From UBA2108 sp002713215 (GTDB lineage Bacteria > Bacteroidota > Bacteroidia > Flavobacteriales_G > Salibacteraceae), in NCBI GenBank assembly GCA_937891015.1, contig CALAPY010000102.1, forward strand, positions 1-49,886: a stretch of 49,886 nucleotides of DNA. Direction: 5' to 3'. A model generated the notes under the pieces. It did no database searches. It saw only the letters and a list, made by a program, of their open reading frames with translations, and was not told the origin of the DNA. The position numbers and the translations under genes were made by a program. Shown piece by piece: positions 41,570 through 49,886 of this stretch. Every line of letters starts with the position of its first letter. The stretch's first letter is position 1.

Positions 41570-42045
41570 TCTTTATGCATGATTGGAATTCCAATTGCGG
41601 TGGAAAGTACCCAGTTGCCTATTTCATTTTTGTGAAATTCATTCATAAACAGATTGTATCCTATATTCAGGCGTACAATATTTTGGATGGATAGCCCTAT
41701 ATATGGGCGAATTGAAGTGTTGGTATTCATTTCTTTGGTATAAAAACAAAGACGAATTCCCGCTCCAGGCCCAATACCATATACGCTAGTTCCAATGTCA
41801 GCCGTTGCACTTATTTGATGTAACTGATTCCATGGAGAATATCCATAATTAACTCCTGCGCCGTACCAAGAATAAAAATCGGAATTGGTGAGATCAGTTC
41901 CAACGCTAAAAAAGCCATGGTCGAATTGATCATAACCAATATTTACCTGCAACCATGACCAATCAATTTTATTATCCTGTGCCTTCAATTGGTTATAAGA
42001 GAACGCGGAAATTAGCAAAAAAGGAATTAAAATATGCAGTTTCAT
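41566..42045 (-). CDS. Secreted beta-rich protein
   Basis: A 159-residue exported protein with signal peptide MKLHILIPFLLISAFSYNQLKAQ. The mature part is rich in Gly, Tyr and Asn in alternating strands (VNIGYDQFDHGFFSVG..., GAGIRLCFYTKEM, RPYIGLSIQNIVRLNIGY), which suggests a small outer-membrane beta-barrel. No family recognised. It is 6 bases from the preceding lipoprotein gene. Confidence 0.7.
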   Translation of the reverse strand: MKLHILIPFLLISAFSYNQLKAQDNKIDWSWLQVNIGYDQFDHGFFSVGTDLTNSDFYSWYGAGVNYGYSPWNQLHQISATADIGTSVYGIGPGAGIRLCFYTKEMNTNTSIRPYIGLSIQNIVRLNIGYNLFMNEFHKNEIGNWVLSTAIGIPIMHKE

Positions 42046-42051
42046 TTGATG

Positions 42052-42822
42052 TTAATCATAGCTCGATTTAACCATCCTAAGCGCATTGATCAAATCTTTC
42101 ACGACACTCGAATCCCGAAAGATCATTTTACTGTTTTGAATTGAGTCGATCAAGCCATTTTCACGATAAGCATCGTTCAATGGAGCTGCTATTTCTTGAA
42201 TAACGTATTGTTTTTGTTCTCGCGCCAGGTTTTCTATGCAGAGGGCAAAGGCAAATTTTTGCGGATGGTTCTGTAGTGCCAACCACAGATACTCATTTAG
42301 CATTTGGGTATACTCTACATTGTTTTTACAATAAGGATTGATAGACTTGATCAGGAGGTAGATATCTTTTTCGTTTAATCTTCTGAGGGTCATAAGGGAA
42401 TCAATCCATAAAAGGGTTTTTATATCACATTTTCGAGATTCATCATAGTTGTATTTAATTAGGGAATCCAAGGTTTCGTCATATTCAAAAACATGACTGG
42501 TGGTGTCTGAATAGGTTTTAAAATTGGATACAAAGCGGTCTTCATATTCATGGCCAAAACTGGAAACGGTATATTCTATGCCTGCTTTGGATTCCTTAGA
42601 ATGGCGAATTTGCCTACCTGTATAATATCGGTTGGTATTTATCAAATACCATTTGTCTATGGAATCAATATTAGAAGAGGAGATGGCAATCATCAAATGG
42701 CTGGTAGCAGGTTCCTGATTTACTTTATTAAGAACTGAGGTATTTTCAGAAGAAGTCCCTTCATTGCAGCCTGCAAACGCAATGGTTATGATAAAAAGTA
42801 CTACTAATTGTATTCGCTTCAT
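42052..42822 (-). CDS. Lipoprotein of unknown function
   Basis: A 256-residue lipoprotein with lipobox IAFAGC (Cys19), an N-terminal linker of Ser/Glu/Asn, then a mainly helical protein with charged helices (TLDSLIKYNYDESRKCDIK, RRLNEKDIYLLIKSINPYC). No recognised domain. It follows the gamma-glutamyltransferase gene by 19 bases. Confidence 0.72.
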   Translation of the reverse strand: MKRIQLVVLFIITIAFAGCNEGTSSENTSVLNKVNQEPATSHLMIAISSSNIDSIDKWYLINTNRYYTGRQIRHSKESKAGIEYTVSSFGHEYEDRFVSNFKTYSDTTSHVFEYDETLDSLIKYNYDESRKCDIKTLLWIDSLMTLRRLNEKDIYLLIKSINPYCKNNVEYTQMLNEYLWLALQNHPQKFAFALCIENLAREQKQYVIQEIAAPLNDAYRENGLIDSIQNSKMIFRDSSVVKDLINALRMVKSSYD

Positions 42823-42841
42823 ATTACTTCATTGAATTCCT

Positions 42842-44527
42842 TCAATACCCAACCGCTCCTCCATCAGGACTTGAAGAATCGGCTGTTCCTTTATAGACCC
42901 TTTGTTCTTCCATGATTTGAATCCCCATCAACCGCCCAAGGTTTTCTACTCCTCGAATTGAATGGCCCATATTCTCCAATGATTTTCGGGTATCGGGAGA
43001 CAGTAGGTTCGTTTCGTATACAATCTCGTCGGGCATCCATTGGTGATGAATTTTCATTCCTGCTATCGCCTTTTCAACCGGCATATCGTATTCCAATACA
43101 CATAATATCGTTTGGAAAACTGTATTGATAATGGTCCTGCCTCCGGGACTTCCAATTATTAAGTAGGGTTTTCCGTTTTTAGTAATTATGGTTGGACTCA
43201 TACTCGAAAGCATACGTTTTTCGGGTTGGATAATGTTGGGAGGTGTACCAATCAGCCAGCCCGAATTGGTATAGCTGGGCTTAGGGTTAAAGTCTCCCAT
43301 TTCGTTGTTGAACAGGAAGCCAAGTTTCGGAGAACCCAATCCACATCCATACGATTGCTCCAGGGTGTAGGTTAGTGATACCGAATTGCCGACTTTGTCA
43401 ATAATTGATAGGTGAGTGGTGTTTTGTCCATCATACAGTTGACCAAATTTTGAAGAGTCACTTATCGATGCCCGGTTAAAATCAATGTTCTTGTAACGCA
43501 TTTGTGCAAATTCTTTGGAAGTCAGTTTCTCAACGGGCATATCCGGGTTAAAATCAGGATCACCCAGATGCTCTGCCCGATCGGCAAAGGCCCTTCGCAT
43601 GGCTTCTGCAAGCAAATGAACATACTCGATTGAATTGAACTGGATAGAATCAAAATTGGCCAGCTCCATCATATTGAGCATTTCAATCAGGGCAATTCCA
43701 CCGGAGCTTGGCGGAGGCATAGCAATAATTTCAAACTCTTTGTACTGCCCTTTAACCGGTTTCCGTTCAATGGCCTCATATTTATTAAGATCTTCCAACG
43801 TAATTAATCCGCCGTTGGCTTTCATGAATGATACAATCTCTTGGGCCACATGACCTTTATAAAACCCATCTTTACCCTGGTCGCGAATCAACTTCAGAGT
43901 ATTGGCCAGCTCTTTTTGAACCCAGGTCTCTCCTTGTTTTGTAGGTTTTCCCAATGAATTATTGAAGTAGTTTTTTAAAAAATCGGGATAGTCACCGGCC
44001 TTAAAATCTTTTGCATGTTGTTCCAGTGTCCAGGAAAGCGTTACCCCCTTTTCAGCCAGTTCAACTGCGGGCTGAATCAATTCTTTCCAGGGGAGTAACC
44101 CGTATTTTTGATGTGCTAAATACAAACCCGCAACAGTTCCCGGAACCCCAACCGATTTAAGCCCTTCGCGATTACTACCTTTGACAAAATTGCCTTCTGC
44201 ATCCAAAAAGAATGTGGGTGAAGCACTTAAGGGTGCTTTTTCCCTGAAATCAATAGTTGTGGATTTTCCATTCGAATCCAGATAAACCAAAAATCCACCT
44301 CCTCCTATATTTCCAGCTTGCGGGTGAGTTACCGCCAATGCAAAAGCCGTTGCAACCGATGCATCAATAGCATTTCCACCTTTTTTTAATATTTCAATGC
44401 CAACTTGTGATGCAACCGTATTGTCGCAAACAACCATTCCATTTTTACCGTACGATTGTCCCAGTGCAAGGCTGGATACAGTTAAGAATAAGGAGACGAG
44501 TAAACCTGGTTTAAGTTGTTTAATCAT
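42842..44527 (-). CDS. ggt: Gamma-glutamyltransferase (GGT)
   Basis: A 561-residue exported N-terminal-nucleophile hydrolase with signal peptide MIKQLKPGLLVSLFLTVSSLALGQ. The family pattern is complete: GGNAIDASVATAFAL, NIGGGGFLVY, the auto-cleavage site GQNTTHLSIIDKVGNSVS with the catalytic Thr370 at the start of the small subunit, and the late SPGGRTIINT. GGT cleaves the gamma-glutamyl bond of glutathione in the periplasm and recovers cysteine and glutamate. No glutathione synthesis gene is in view. It lies inside a run of small secreted-protein genes, which may be a loose transcript. Confidence 0.92.
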   Translation of the reverse strand: MIKQLKPGLLVSLFLTVSSLALGQSYGKNGMVVCDNTVASQVGIEILKKGGNAIDASVATAFALAVTHPQAGNIGGGGFLVYLDSNGKSTTIDFREKAPLSASPTFFLDAEGNFVKGSNREGLKSVGVPGTVAGLYLAHQKYGLLPWKELIQPAVELAEKGVTLSWTLEQHAKDFKAGDYPDFLKNYFNNSLGKPTKQGETWVQKELANTLKLIRDQGKDGFYKGHVAQEIVSFMKANGGLITLEDLNKYEAIERKPVKGQYKEFEIIAMPPPSSGGIALIEMLNMMELANFDSIQFNSIEYVHLLAEAMRRAFADRAEHLGDPDFNPDMPVEKLTSKEFAQMRYKNIDFNRASISDSSKFGQLYDGQNTTHLSIIDKVGNSVSLTYTLEQSYGCGLGSPKLGFLFNNEMGDFNPKPSYTNSGWLIGTPPNIIQPEKRMLSSMSPTIITKNGKPYLIIGSPGGRTIINTVFQTILCVLEYDMPVEKAIAGMKIHHQWMPDEIVYETNLLSPDTRKSLENMGHSIRGVENLGRLMGIQIMEEQRVYKGTADSSSPDGGAVGY

Positions 44528-44582
44528 GGTACTAAATTAAGAGATTTCACAGTCTCAAATGGTGGCAAGAGATTACCTTCTA

Positions 44583-45056
44583 TTAGTCATCGTTTAATAC
44601 TTCTATTTTCATTGAATCAAGTTGCTTAGAAGTGTATAATCCTTTTTTAAGGATGGCACTATACACGTAAGGAGGAATGTACGCCGTATCAACAACCAGC
44701 GAGATTAAGGAGTAGCTTCTGCGCTTTATCTTCTCAGTCAAATGGGTTTGCAGTTCTTTTTCGATGGAATCTTTTCGAAATATTAAATTGTTCAACTTAT
44801 AGTCTCCTCCTGCATGTCGGACAAAGGACCTTGCGAGGTAAAAAATTGAGTCTCGCTGAACCTCGGTTAAATTTGAATCCGATGTTACAACATAGTTGAC
44901 TTTATAACTGCATACCAGTCCGTGTTTTTCGAGAAACCAGAATTGATGGTTAAGCCTGAATGAAGATTGATTTGCTTGCTGACCAATTACAAAACTTGAA
45001 TAAAGGAATAAACACGCCAGTACAAAGCAGTTTTTTATGAAATTGGAAGGAATCAT
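44583..45056 (-). CDS. Secreted protein of unknown function
   Basis: A 157-residue exported protein with signal sequence ending VIGQQ (about residue 26). The mature part is mixed, with SNLTEVQRDSIFYLARSFVRHAGGDY and a C-terminal DSMKIEVLNDD. No domain recognised. A possible 28-residue open frame on the same strand ends in an ATGA overlap with its start (see 45053-45139). Confidence 0.7.
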   Translation of the reverse strand: MIPSNFIKNCFVLACLFLYSSFVIGQQANQSSFRLNHQFWFLEKHGLVCSYKVNYVVTSDSNLTEVQRDSIFYLARSFVRHAGGDYKLNNLIFRKDSIEKELQTHLTEKIKRRSYSLISLVVDTAYIPPYVYSAILKKGLYTSKQLDSMKIEVLNDD

Positions 45057-45139
45057 TCAACAGGCATTTGAATCACCTCATCGGAATTGGTGAATTTCTT
45101 TTTTTTGTCAAAGTTTAGTTGAATCCATATAGTTTCCAT
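45053..45139 (-). CDS. Possible small ORF coupled to the next gene
   Basis: A 28-codon reading frame (METIWIQLNFDKKKKFTN... to ...IQMPVE) opens with ATG at 45139. Its TGA stop overlaps the ATG of the next gene in ATGA form. The frame stays open upstream into the lipoprotein gene but without an ATG. It is too short to judge alone, and an 8-base A-run in it weakens the case. Confidence 0.25.
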   Translation of the reverse strand: METIWIQLNFDKKKKFTNSDEVIQMPVE

Positions 45140-45195
45140 ACTGTCGTTCGACCCTCTCTTTAATCGCAAAATTAGCCAGATGAATACAAGTTTAT

Positions 45196-46041
45196 TCAGT
45201 CCCCATCTTCTTCACTCCATGCTTCTGAGATGAATAAACCCGATACTCCAAAATATCCCATAATGGCTGAGGTGTCTTTATTTCCAATAGAAAGCCAACT
45301 TCCTCCATTAATGGAAAAGGTGAATTTAGTCTCTAACTGTTGCAATTCTCCTTTAACCTGGCAGGGTAAATGATCATATAAGGCATGCCACTCTGAACCT
45401 GAAATGTACCTGGAATTTCTGAAGACAAGTTTGGTATATTCTTCATCAAGCCACCAGCCTTCGCACATTGAGTCATCTTCAGCCGAGGATGGGTAATTGG
45501 TATTCGTTTCAAGATTTAAGATTTGAAAAGGCAAGTTGCGGTCGAATAATCGTTTGTCCTTTTCCAGGCATTCTTCTGCATAACAGGTAGCACAGGGTTC
45601 AATAACCTCCTTGAAATTGAAATAGTTCTTATCGGAAATGTACAATTCGTCATTATCGAAATCGAATGATGAGAATGATTCCTTCCAGGTTGCTATGCCG
45701 CTTTCATCGTCTACAGAACAAAAGACAATAGTATCCAGACTATGGTCCGTTTCAAGTATGAACCTGTAAAAACCTCTTCGGTTAGAATCAATGTTCAGAA
45801 CTTCAAACACAACTTCCTCTTGTCCATAATCAATAGTAACGGAACCCTCAGTTAGGTTTATTGACTTATTCGCCGCATCACAGGGTTTATAGGCGATATA
45901 ACCGCTATCGGTTTCAGTAAGTTTATACCAATTTCTATGAAAGCCTTCAGGTAAATTAGTCTTATAAAACTTGTTCAATTGTACTGGTTCCCCACATCCA
46001 AAAATTAAAATTGATACAACGACTACTCCACAAAATTTCAT
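45196..46041 (-). CDS. Lipoprotein of unknown function
   Basis: A 281-residue lipoprotein (lipobox LIFGC, Cys16) with an acidic beta-rich mature domain and a paired-Cys segment (EPCATCYAEEC). No family recognised. It begins on the base directly after the stop of the 483-residue protein (TAG immediately followed by ATG), so the two are strongly coupled. Confidence 0.72.
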   Translation of the reverse strand: MKFCGVVVVSILIFGCGEPVQLNKFYKTNLPEGFHRNWYKLTETDSGYIAYKPCDAANKSINLTEGSVTIDYGQEEVVFEVLNIDSNRRGFYRFILETDHSLDTIVFCSVDDESGIATWKESFSSFDFDNDELYISDKNYFNFKEVIEPCATCYAEECLEKDKRLFDRNLPFQILNLETNTNYPSSAEDDSMCEGWWLDEEYTKLVFRNSRYISGSEWHALYDHLPCQVKGELQQLETKFTFSINGGSWLSIGNKDTSAIMGYFGVSGLFISEAWSEEDGD

Positions 46042-47493
46042 CTAATTCTTAATGTTAAAGCCATTGTCAATCAAAAGTTTGTCTAGTGCCTCGCCTCCCC
46101 AATCTTTGTTTAGTTCATCGTTCTTCTTTCTGGTGGCTATTATTCGTTCATTAATTTTCGAATCGTCATAGGCTATAAGAGTTTTCACAACTTCTAAATA
46201 GACATGAGCATTCCATTCGGTTTCCATCCGGTTAAATAAAGGGTCAATAAATGAGCTGTCTTTTAATTCAGCTGCTTTGGTTGAAAAAGTGAGAAATAGA
46301 TGAACGTTTGCCTGCTTAATGTTTATTCGAATAATTTCAAGAGCAAATGCTTCATCTTGAGTTAAGGTCAGATCAAGCATTGTTTTTATTAGACTGTCCT
46401 TTCCCCAGCCAAATGCATTTATGTTTTCCAGGTTTTTTTTGGAAAGCTCATAGGCTTTTTCAGGATTTTTATCCAATAAGTAAGTGTATACGTCAATGGT
46501 AATTCGGTTTTCCTCAGCCCACAACCTCCAGAGTAACTCATCGTAAATGGGCGATTTGTATTGTTGAATTGCATCGTAAACAAAATCAATGTGATACTTT
46601 CTAATATCATCGTGCTTTACCTCTGTAAAAGGTACCTGAAGTAATTCCTTTGCTTTGTTATTCTTGTAACAGGCTATAGCCTTATACAGTTCCCTCCATT
46701 CATTACTAAAGTGCGTTTTGTTCAGTGTCTTTTTTTGGTTGGTTTCAAGCAGGGGAAAAAAGTCAGGATGTGGGAATTGGCATATTGCCTTATAGGTATA
46801 TAGGAAGCCGCTCCCTTTATATTGACTCTTGAACTGGTTATTCAGAATTAACTTAACGTCCTGTTCTTTTAGATATTTGGCTAAGGTTACCAAGGCGGGT
46901 TGGTGTTTATCTGTTACAACTAATTCCCGAATTACCGGATAAAGCTTTTCGGTTGGCTTGGCCCTATTAATTGCCTTTGTTTTGGCCCATAGGTAGTTGG
47001 TAGAATAGATTAGAGTACTGTCAAGGGTTGCAAACTCTGCAGAATCTAGTTTTTTTGAGTTCAAATCAATGTATCTTGGGGTTACTACGCTAATAAAAAA
47101 ATCGCCAACGGGCTTACTACTTCCAATACATCCAAATTGAGTATCCACCATGGCTGTGTCATCAATATGGTCCAATACAATTGAAAACAAGTCAACTGAA
47201 TGATCATAGGACAAAGCCCAGAATGCATAGCAGCGAACCGTAGGACTCGCATGATTGGTTAATGCTTTTAATTCATCTGATGTCGCCTTTTCTTTTAAGT
47301 GAATAAAGTTGTCGTATTGTTTAGGCCGTATTCCCGCATAGCCAATTCCGCTGTTCATTACTACACCTACTTCTTCGATATCGTCAGCTATTTTGTTGGT
47401 TCCCTTTGAAATTTTGGAACTATCAAAGTTTGATTGTCCATAAGAGGTAAGAAGCAAAAACAGAAATAATAGGGTTGTCCAGGTTTTCATCAT
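46042..47493 (-). CDS. Large secreted helical-repeat protein
   Basis: A 483-residue exported protein with signal peptide MMKTWTTLLFLFLLLTSYGQ. The mature part is mostly helical, with HEAT-like hairpins (DELKALTNHASPTVRCYAFWALSYD, PTEKLYPVIRELVVTDKHQPALVTLAKYL and similar). No known domain was recognised. It is the first gene of a seven- to eight-gene minus-strand run. A -7-like TAAATTTG lies about 93 bases upstream (47587-47594). Confidence 0.72.
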   Translation of the reverse strand: MMKTWTTLLFLFLLLTSYGQSNFDSSKISKGTNKIADDIEEVGVVMNSGIGYAGIRPKQYDNFIHLKEKATSDELKALTNHASPTVRCYAFWALSYDHSVDLFSIVLDHIDDTAMVDTQFGCIGSSKPVGDFFISVVTPRYIDLNSKKLDSAEFATLDSTLIYSTNYLWAKTKAINRAKPTEKLYPVIRELVVTDKHQPALVTLAKYLKEQDVKLILNNQFKSQYKGSGFLYTYKAICQFPHPDFFPLLETNQKKTLNKTHFSNEWRELYKAIACYKNNKAKELLQVPFTEVKHDDIRKYHIDFVYDAIQQYKSPIYDELLWRLWAEENRITIDVYTYLLDKNPEKAYELSKKNLENINAFGWGKDSLIKTMLDLTLTQDEAFALEIIRINIKQANVHLFLTFSTKAAELKDSSFIDPLFNRMETEWNAHVYLEVVKTLIAYDDSKINERIIATRKKNDELNKDWGGEALDKLLIDNGFNIKN

Positions 47494-47583
47494 TATTATT
47501 TACACGAAGGTTTATTCACTTGGTTCTCTTATGACTAACGCTCTGCCACTATCTCAAATGTGGAGTTAAGTGTTGAACTTCGT

Positions 47584-47600
47584 TTTCAAATTTACACTAT
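47584..47600 (-). promoter_or_regulatory. Shared promoter sequence, copy 2
   Basis: Carries the same 17 bases (ATAGTGTAAATTTGAAA on the minus strand) as 40836-40852, including the -7 element TAAATTTG. It heads the gene run starting at 47493. No -33 element is evident. Confidence 0.45.
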
Positions 47601-47616
47601 CGCTAGCATTTTCATT

Positions 47617-49068
47617 TTAGTGGCTATTGGCATCCGTAGCGTTCATATTTATTTTAAAATTTAGCATTGGGCCAGGTGAACCTTCACGCAGCGTTAGATG
47701 TACAGTAGATTCCTTCGAAAGAAACCAAAAACGCCCTTTCCATTGGTCAGTGTTAATCTGTTCTTTTTCCGCTTTACTTAGCGATTCCATATTAAAATCA
47801 GATGATCCAAAATGATTAACAATACATTTTACAAGTGTTTCAATTTCTTGCCAAAAAAAGAAGGTTGAGTAATTATCTACTTTTTTATAGAAAGAAGCTG
47901 TAATGTACTCATCGTGTCGGGTAATTTGCATTCTATTAAAAAAGTCGAAATATTTTGGGTTTATACTGTAAATCAGCACCGGGTTTTTCTCATCATTTTC
48001 ACCATTTAAAAGAGGTTCTTCATTTTCGATAGTATTATTGATTAATTCAAACCAATTAGTCCATTTTCTAGGTTGAATCGCAGGATTTCCTTTTACCACG
48101 GCGATAAATTCTTCCGGGTTTAGCACCATTGTTTCGATATTCAATTTTTTATAGACTTCTTTAGACTTATGATAGGCTTTTTTGTCCTCAATAACGAAAT
48201 AATCACAATGAGCGGCGTAAAACGCGTGGGTAGAATCTATAATTAAGTTCCTAGACTTTTTATCTCTTTGAAAACCATATGTATCCAACGTTACGAAGAG
48301 GTACATAAAATGATTGTACCTCGTACTATCTTTAGTATTTGATTGAATTTTGAGTTGTTCTTCAAAAACATGATCAAAAGGTTTTCCAACTTCGGTATGT
48401 GGTAATTTATTATTTAAATAATCAAATGGGTTACCCCATTTGCCAGAATCCGTTTCTATTTTTAATTGATCAACTACATTGTTTCGAACTTGTCGATATG
48501 CTTTGGAGTGTTGCTCCCTGTTTGTCGAAAAATCCAAAATATCTTGAATAGCTGAATAAAAGTTGTTTGATTTGGCCGTCTTCGGAAAAAATGTTGCAAG
48601 TCCTTTATTATATCCAGTTGGCCCTTCATTTTTGTCAAAATGCATACCTGAAGGAATCTTTTTTAATGTGTCAGTAAGTTTTTCATATAGCAGTTCAATT
48701 CCAGGGTTATTTATGTCTTTAATTAATGTTTCCAATGAAAGTGGAGTATTATCATATTTCGGAATGTTTTCGAAAAAGTACTCTACTGGGTTGATTAATC
48801 TAGGCTTAACATGTTTTTGTTCGGAATCAAGGACAAGCCCTTCTCCTCCAGTTAACATTCGCAGAAACTCAAGGTCTAATCGCGTAAGAGCTTGTTGTTT
48901 TTCCGAATGAGAATAATTTGAATTTAAGTCGTCAAAGTGAGCCAACGACATTGGTGTTAAAAACCTATGTCTATTTTTATTCATTGAGGAAAGTAGATTG
49001 GAATATGGCCCAACTTGGTTGGTTCTCATCTTATTTATAATTCCCCAATCGAAATAGACTCTTTTCAT
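47617..49068 (-). CDS. Large PIN-like domain protein, unknown
   Basis: A 483-residue soluble protein without a signal peptide. The N-terminal MKRVYFDWGIINKM places an Asp at position 7 in the spot of the first PIN-domain acid. LTPMSLAHFDDL (about 38-48) resembles the second PIN helix. The segment DSTHAFYAAHCDYFVIEDKKAYHKSKEVYKKLN (278-310) contains the paired acids (Asp278, Asp289, Asp295) typical of the PIN C-terminal half. A ~220-residue stretch is inserted between the halves, and ~165 more residues follow. PIN nucleases cut RNA; activity here is not shown. It stands alone, flanked by non-coding bases, with no antitoxin-like gene. Confidence 0.62.
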   Translation of the reverse strand: MKRVYFDWGIINKMRTNQVGPYSNLLSSMNKNRHRFLTPMSLAHFDDLNSNYSHSEKQQALTRLDLEFLRMLTGGEGLVLDSEQKHVKPRLINPVEYFFENIPKYDNTPLSLETLIKDINNPGIELLYEKLTDTLKKIPSGMHFDKNEGPTGYNKGLATFFPKTAKSNNFYSAIQDILDFSTNREQHSKAYRQVRNNVVDQLKIETDSGKWGNPFDYLNNKLPHTEVGKPFDHVFEEQLKIQSNTKDSTRYNHFMYLFVTLDTYGFQRDKKSRNLIIDSTHAFYAAHCDYFVIEDKKAYHKSKEVYKKLNIETMVLNPEEFIAVVKGNPAIQPRKWTNWFELINNTIENEEPLLNGENDEKNPVLIYSINPKYFDFFNRMQITRHDEYITASFYKKVDNYSTFFFWQEIETLVKCIVNHFGSSDFNMESLSKAEKEQINTDQWKGRFWFLSKESTVHLTLREGSPGPMLNFKINMNATDANSH

Positions 49069-49208
49069 AATTGTAATTGTTGCTGGCTCTTGATGCTAAC
49101 TTGTATATATACTGACAAAAGGTAAGCATAGCCAACTAATCTGGATGGTTAATCAAACCTTTTGATCGTTAGTTGTTTTAATTGATTGCATTTCCATCAA
49201 AGTTAGTA

Positions 49209-49637
49209 CTATTCCATCAATTCTGTTTTCACAACCGCACTCCCTTCCAACGTCCGATGCACCGGACAGCGATCCGCGATATAAAGCATTCGTTTAAGTT
49301 GAGTTTCGTCAAGGTTTCCGGAAATATGAATACGCCGTTCGAAAATGTCCTTCTTCTGGCTCGATTTTTCACAATCTTCGCACTCCGCATGGTAGTCCTT
49401 GTTGTGGCTTACCTCTACCGATATTTCTCCCAATTCCCAGCCCTTTCTTTTTGCATACATTTTCATGGTAATGAGGGTACAGGCCGCCAGACCTGACGAA
49501 ACCAACGCATAGGGGTTGGGGCCCCGATTGTCTCCGCCCAATTCTACAGGCTCGTCGGCAATCAACTGGTGGTCATCAGTTTTTAGGTAGGTAGTAAAGT
49601 TAGCGTCTTCCTTTAATACAGCTGTTACATTGTTCAT
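49209..49637 (-). CDS. OsmC/Ohr-family peroxidase-like protein
   Basis: A 142-residue OsmC-fold protein with the two conserved cysteines: Cys53 in SSGLAACTLITMKMY and Cys124 in ADRCPVHRTL. Such proteins reduce organic hydroperoxides with lipoyl or other thiol cofactors. An additional CEDCE (86-90) Cys pair is unusual. A -7-like element (TAAATTTG, 49664-49657) lies 19 bases upstream of the ATG. Confidence 0.85.
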   Translation of the reverse strand: MNNVTAVLKEDANFTTYLKTDDHQLIADEPVELGGDNRGPNPYALVSSGLAACTLITMKMYAKRKGWELGEISVEVSHNKDYHAECEDCEKSSQKKDIFERRIHISGNLDETQLKRMLYIADRCPVHRTLEGSAVVKTELME

Positions 49638-49780
49638 AGTTCAATAGTTAAGAAACCAAATTTAGCAGGTTGTGGAATATGGTGAGAGAAGTTGTCAGTC
49701 TGAGTGCCCAGGCTAAATTACTATTTAACCGTGTATCGAAGACAGATCAACCTTTCCAGAGATGTGGTTCATTGTCGTTT

Positions 49781-49844
49781 GTCTACCCTTCGATACAATT
49801 CCTGCTACCCGATGTAATCGAGGGCAGGAATCACTCCTTTAGAC
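49781..49844. repeat. Intergenic imperfect hairpin with ATTCCTGC arm
   Basis: ATTCCTGC (49798-49805) pairs with GCAGGAAT (49824-49831). CGAT (49810-49813) pairs with ATCG (49817-49820) inside it. A weaker outer pairing joins GTCTA (49781-49785) and TAGAC (49840-49844). The ATTCCTGC arm matches the hairpin at 34070. This lies in the 249-base non-coding end of the window, where I see no gene. Confidence 0.45.
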
Positions 49845-49886
49845 TTGCAAAGGATGTTATTGATATCTTGAAATTATAATTAAAAA

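Noticed and set aside
1..49886. tRNA and rRNA genes
   Set aside because: No cloverleaf-forming segment with a convincing T-arm (GGTTCGAATCC-like) or rRNA-like block was seen in any intergenic gap.
1..49886. CRISPR arrays or IS elements
   Set aside because: No regularly spaced direct repeats outside coding repeat modules, and no transposase or integrase motifs.

Overview
The window looks like chromosome of a member of the Bacteroidota, most likely a Flavobacteriales-type environmental or marine bacterium. Three very large exported proteins end in type IX secretion (T9SS type A) sorting domains. DUF4199, CotH and 6-bladed-propeller-like secreted proteins are present, many short signal peptides end in AQ or GQ, base composition is AT-rich, and TAnnTTTG-like -7 promoter elements recur upstream of genes. 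The genus cannot be named from this sequence. I see no tRNA, rRNA, CRISPR array, integrase, transposase or phage gene.

Layout. 1-4.5 kb: the 3' end of a giant repeat-containing T9SS cargo, then a formyltransferase and a GT4 glycosyltransferase joined by an ATGA overlap. 4.5-6.1 kb (minus): ftsE followed by a GT2 glycosyltransferase. 6.4-13.4 kb (plus): a ~1055-residue TPR protein overlapping an outer-membrane beta-barrel gene, then gyrB with a terminator on both sides. 13.5-18.8 kb: small housekeeping and stress-type genes (cupin, DinB, SnoaL-like, arginase, DUF4199, a membrane-bound LuxR regulator). 18.8-23.8 kb (minus): a compact set of exported proteins, namely a 12-heme membrane-anchored cytochrome c, a lipoprotein, a YHYH lipoprotein, a MORN/YwqK-like lipoprotein and a SCO-type copper/thiol lipoprotein. 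24-26.4 kb: a CotH-LTD T9SS cargo. 26.4-32 kb: cysteine synthase, GT2, and an acetolactate-synthase-like TPP enzyme paired with an aldehyde dehydrogenase. 32-36.1 kb: S4 protein, carboxypeptidase-regulatory-domain protein, VOC protein, and marR with a membrane partner behind a perfect palindromic operator. 36.3-38.6 kb: a third T9SS cargo built from FDPG repeats. 38.6-41 kb: a quinone-oxidoreductase-like MDR enzyme and a barstar pair. 41-47.5 kb (minus): a run of secreted proteins and lipoproteins around gamma-glutamyltransferase. 47.6-49.6 kb: a large PIN-like protein and an OsmC peroxidase.

The best candidates for something undescribed are (i) the 12-heme cytochrome/YHYH/SCO envelope locus with its dyad-rich divergent promoter region, (ii) the 483-residue PIN-like protein, and (iii) the TPR/beta-barrel pair. 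None can be proven from sequence reading alone. All functional links beyond recognised domains are inference.
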